In this document: one piece after another, positions 19,050 through 22,010 of the stretch
Numbering within the stretch: the stretch's first letter is position 1
Layout: each line of letters opens with the position of its first letter
Virus record (IMG/VR): IMGVR_UViG_3300023240_000133
Span: 1-22,010 of that record
Origin: a virus
Reading direction: 5' to 3' (one strand)
DNA length: 22,010 nucleotides
The notes under the pieces: generated by a model
What the model saw: the letters and a program-made list of their open reading frames with translations, nothing else
Database searches by the model: none
What the model was told of the DNA's origin: nothing
Translations under genes and position numbers: made by a program

Positions 19050-20897
19050 ATGCCACTACAAAAACTACAGATAAAACCCGGTGTAGACCGGGAAAGCACC
19101 CGCTATGCTGCTGAAGGTAGTTGGTATGAGACTGATAAGGTGCGTTTTAGACGGGGGTTTCCCCAAAAGATAGGGGGGTGGGTAAGGCTTTCTAGCTCTA
19201 CCTTTCTTGGCGTATGCCGCTCTATGCACAACTGGGTTACCCTTGGCAGCCAGAACCTTGTCAGCGTGGGCACCAACTTAAAGTACTACATAGAACGCGG
19301 CGGAGCCTATTATGATATTACGCCTATCCGCTCGACTGCTACCCTAACTAACCCCTTTACTACTACGTTGGGCTCCGCGGTTGTGGGGGTTACAGATACA
19401 TCTCACGGGGCAATTGAAGGTGATTACGTTACTTTTAATGGGGCTTCTGCGGTTGGTGGGCTTACTCTAAACAATGAGTACGCAATTTCTTTTATAACCG
19501 AAGACGCATATAGCATAACAGCCGAGACCACAGCTTCCTCGGGAGCAACGGGCGGAGACACCGTTACTGCGGCATACCAAATAAACACAGGCTCCGAAAT
19601 AGCAGTACCCTATACAGGCTTTAGTGCAAGTACTTGGGGCGCTGGAGGTTGGGGCGTTGGAGGCACTACGTTCTCACCCATACGTTTGTGGAGTCAGGCT
19701 AACTTTGGTGAAGATTTATTATTTGCCCATCGTGGGGGGCAGCTAATGTACTGGGATGCAACTAACTCGGTATCTACACGGGGGGTGTACGTGTCGTCTT
19801 TAGCAGGGGCCTCTGATGTGCCCACTATCGTCAATTCTGTGTTGGTGTCCGACATTTTTCGCTTCGCACTATGCTTTGGTACTACCCCCCTAGGTTCCAC
19901 AGTTTTAGACCCCATGCTAATCCGTTGGTCTGCTCAAGAAGATGTGGCTAATTGGACTCCCGAAGCTACTAACCAAGCAGGTAGCTTGCGATTCTCTAGT
20001 GGTACCGAGATTGTTAAGGCCTTGCAAGCGCGTCAGGAGATTTTGATCTGGACTGATACTGCACTTTACGGCCTACAGTACCTAGGAGCCCCCGAAGTGT
20101 TTGGTGCCCAATTGTTGGGAGATAACATAACCATAGCCAGCCCCAACGCGGCAGTTTATTCGGGTAACGCAGCCTACTGGATGGGTTCTGACAAGTTCTA
20201 CTACTACGAGGGTACGGTTAATACCCTCCCTTGTAGCCTACGCGGGTACATATTTAATGACTTTAACAAAGCGCAGTACTCACAAGTGGTAGCGGGTACT
20301 AACGAGCGGTTCGACGAGGTTTGGTGGTTCTATTGCTCTGCGGGGTCAACTACGATAGACCGGTATGTGATATACAATTACGTGCAAGAAATATGGTACT
20401 ACGGCACGATGGCACGCACAGCTTGGATGGATGCAGATTTAAGAGAGCAGCCTACCGCCGCTACGTACTACAACAACTTAGTGCAGCATGAAGTAGGGTA
20501 TGATTCTCAAGAAACTGCCACTATAGAACCCATTACAGCCACCATACTTTCCTCTGAGTTTGACTTAGATGACGGGGATAAGTTTATGTTTGTTAGGCGC
20601 GTACTGCCCGATGTGACGTTCATAGACTCAACTGCGGAAAACCCTGCGTGTGTAATGACGCTACTGCCTATGGAGAACTCAGGCTCGGGCTACAATACTC
20701 CTACGTCTCAAGGTGGGGTAGACAACGTAACCGTGACGCGCACTGCAACCGCGCCTATAGAAGAATTTACGGGGCAGGTTTTTATCCGAGTACGGGGTAG
20801 GCAGATGGCCTTTAAGCTAGAGTCTACTGAACTGGGTGTGGCTTGGCGGCTTGGCCTACCACGTTTAGACATGCGGCCTGACGGCCGGAGGGGGTAA
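19050..20897 (+). CDS. tail hub / stabilisation protein (P22 gp10-like)
   Basis: A 615-aa protein. The N-terminus (KLQIKPGVDRESTRYAAEGS, WYETDKVRFRRGFPQKIGGW) matches the pattern of phage stabilisation proteins related to P22 gp10, which form the hub under the connector and plug the DNA channel. Later parts (RLWSQANFGEDLLFAHRGGQ, LMYWDATNS, ILIWTDTALYGLQYLGAPEV, WMGSDKFYYYEGTVNTLPC, YNYVQEIWYYGTMARTAWMD) read as a beta-propeller-like hub core. A WGAGGWGVGG insert lies at about residue 194. A C-terminal segment (GQVFIRVRGRQMAFKLESTE) fits a final strand. No strong ribosome site precedes ATG 19050. The gene follows the lysis cassette directly. Confidence 0.75.
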   Translation: MPLQKLQIKPGVDRESTRYAAEGSWYETDKVRFRRGFPQKIGGWVRLSSSTFLGVCRSMHNWVTLGSQNLVSVGTNLKYYIERGGAYYDITPIRSTATLTNPFTTTLGSAVVGVTDTSHGAIEGDYVTFNGASAVGGLTLNNEYAISFITEDAYSITAETTASSGATGGDTVTAAYQINTGSEIAVPYTGFSASTWGAGGWGVGGTTFSPIRLWSQANFGEDLLFAHRGGQLMYWDATNSVSTRGVYVSSLAGASDVPTIVNSVLVSDIFRFALCFGTTPLGSTVLDPMLIRWSAQEDVANWTPEATNQAGSLRFSSGTEIVKALQARQEILIWTDTALYGLQYLGAPEVFGAQLLGDNITIASPNAAVYSGNAAYWMGSDKFYYYEGTVNTLPCSLRGYIFNDFNKAQYSQVVAGTNERFDEVWWFYCSAGSTTIDRYVIYNYVQEIWYYGTMARTAWMDADLREQPTAATYYNNLVQHEVGYDSQETATIEPITATILSSEFDLDDGDKFMFVRRVLPDVTFIDSTAENPACVMTLLPMENSGSGYNTPTSQGGVDNVTVTRTATAPIEEFTGQVFIRVRGRQMAFKLESTELGVAWRLGLPRLDMRPDGRRG

Positions 20898-20899
20898 GT

Positions 20900-21325
20900 A
20901 TGTCTATTACAAACAAGAAAGTTGTTGCACCCGCACTGCCAACACCTCCACAAGAGTATGAACCCGGTAAATTTGCGGCCTTAACTAACATACTGCGGTT
21001 GTATTTTATCCGCGTTGATGCTGCGGTAGCTGCTTTGCTAGGCCAATCAACTGTTTCAGTCAAAGCCTATACCTTGGCAACTACAGCGTACACAATATTA
21101 ATAACCAACTACTTAGTTGAGTATCGCACCGGTAGCTTTACAGTTACACTGCCTAGTGCAGTAGGCATACCGGGGCAAGAATTTCAAGTTAAAAACAGCG
21201 GCGCAGGCTCTATAACCCTAGATGGCGCTGGTTCTGAAACTATTGATGGTGCAACAACCAAAGCCCTTTCGCAGTATGTGAGCATAAAAGTTATGAGCAA
21301 CGGAACTAACTGGATGATTGTGTAA
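20900..21325 (+). CDS. short fibre/spike-type protein
   Basis: A 141-aa protein, ribosome site GGGGG. The N-terminus (APALPTPPQEYEPGKFAALT, NILRLYFIRVDAAVAAL) is a Pro-rich linker plus a helix that may trimerise. The C-terminal part (FTVTLPSAVGIPGQEFQVKN, SGAGSITLDGAGSETIDGAT, YVSIKVMSNGTNWMIV) is the stacked beta pattern of phage fibre or spike tips. Position beside the hub suggests a component of the tail spike or an attachment adapter. Its stop overlaps the next ATG (TAATG). Confidence 0.7.
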   Translation: MSITNKKVVAPALPTPPQEYEPGKFAALTNILRLYFIRVDAAVAALLGQSTVSVKAYTLATTAYTILITNYLVEYRTGSFTVTLPSAVGIPGQEFQVKNSGAGSITLDGAGSETIDGATTKALSQYVSIKVMSNGTNWMIV

Positions 21326-22010
21326 TGGGTACTACAACAAATAGAATGCCCACATCAATAACCGTCACGGGCCAAAGTGGCGGCCTTGGCTCATTAGACC
21401 TGGGTGCATTTAACACTTCTTTTGACCCCTCACTAGGGGGTAGCAGTGGGTTAAGCCCGGGCACAATGGTTCGACAGCCTGATGGGTCATACAAAACCCA
21501 AGCACAGGTAGACCAAGATGCTTTTTTGGCAGCCCTGCAAGCTACCTCGGATTTAGCTAACCAAGAAGGCGACTCAGACTTTCTCCCACCCGACCGACTT
21601 CCCGGAGGACCAAGCTCAAATACGGGGGTATACAGTGATTCTATTGGGGGCACCGAAGTTGACCTTGGTAGTGCGCTATCTTTATTTCCAGACCCCGTGG
21701 TAGGCGCGGTTAGTGCAGCCCAACAAAACGACTACCTTAATTCTATTTTGGAACAGGGCGCGGATATTCGCCCAACCTCGGAACAGATAGCATCCCGGAC
21801 AGCTATTAACAATGCAGCAGACACCCGCACGCTAGAAGAAACGCTGGCAGATATACAGAACAACTATAACAACAGTAACTTCCAAGACTCGTTTGACCTA
21901 GCGGGTGCAATCCAGCAAACCCAAAACAGGTTTGCTGCTGAAGCAAACCAAGCTGCCAACACCCCCATGACCCCCGAGGAAACTGAGGAGTACACAACAA
22001 TTTATTTGAT
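21325..22010 (+). CDS. partial gene, unknown virion-type protein (3' end outside window)
   Basis: The ATG at 21325 overlaps the previous stop and the frame stays open to the window end (228 codons seen). The product is Ser/Gly/Thr-rich at first (MGTTTNRMPTSITVTGQSGG, LGSLDLGAFNTSFDPSLGGS), then Asp/Pro/Gln-rich, with QNNYNNSNFQDSFDLAGAIQ and a Gln/Ala helix after it. There is no recognisable domain. As the gene after hub and spike, it could be a large internal virion or tail protein. The true length is unknown. Confidence 0.7.
   Translation, partial: MGTTTNRMPTSITVTGQSGGLGSLDLGAFNTSFDPSLGGSSGLSPGTMVRQPDGSYKTQAQVDQDAFLAALQATSDLANQEGDSDFLPPDRLPGGPSSNTGVYSDSIGGTEVDLGSALSLFPDPVVGAVSAAQQNDYLNSILEQGADIRPTSEQIASRTAINNAADTRTLEETLADIQNNYNNSNFQDSFDLAGAIQQTQNRFAAEANQAANTPMTPEETEEYTTIYL

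Overview
The window is a late (structural and lysis) gene block of a tailed double-stranded DNA bacteriophage. Every supported gene is on the + strand, genes are tightly packed with many TAATG, ATGA, TGATG or GTGA stop/start overlaps, and the order is the usual packaging, head, connector, fibre, lysis, tail hub. The protein types resemble those I recall from uncultured marine phages. A P22-type hub protein is present and there is no tape-measure, sheath or tail-tube gene, so a short-tailed (podovirus-like) virion is likely. This is inference, and the host cannot be read from the sequence.

Layout. 1-243 is a non-coding leader with C/G tracts, palindromes and a candidate promoter. 244-4851 is packaging: terminase small subunit, terminase large subunit, and a large portal with a Gln/Ala-rich coiled-coil tail. 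4867-8562 is the head module: a small conserved protein, a GroES-like co-chaperonin, scaffold, an unknown protein, a putative decoration protein and a gpT-like major capsid protein. A strong terminator follows.

8563-9048 is a transcription boundary: two rho-independent terminators flank a 57-aa basic protein gene, followed by a candidate promoter and a leader that could fold into a pseudoknot touching the ribosome-binding site of the next gene. 9049-12474 mixes small virion-type proteins, an HNH endonuclease with two zinc ribbons, a head-tail connector protein and several very small Lys/Gly/Met/Cys-rich proteins, three of which are too short for ordinary gene calling. 12485-14487 holds a second adaptor, a conserved structural protein, a Trp-Gly/TGVQ-repeat protein and a zinc-ribbon protein.

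14504-17738 is the fibre module: a repeat-containing tail fibre, then, overlapped at a GTGA junction, a protein made of seven exact 141-bp repeats that reads as a seven-bladed beta-propeller with a split closing blade, then two proteins that may assist fibre assembly. 17848-19046 is the lysis cassette: holin-like protein, DUF1353 protein, lipoprotein and M15-type endolysin. 19050-22010 returns to tail genes: the P22 gp10-like hub, a small fibre-type protein and a final gene cut by the window end.

Most notable are the propeller (a likely host-surface binding protein, with three-unit higher-order duplication), the possible pseudoknot leader at 8980-9041, the phage GroES-like protein, and the cluster of tiny basic proteins.
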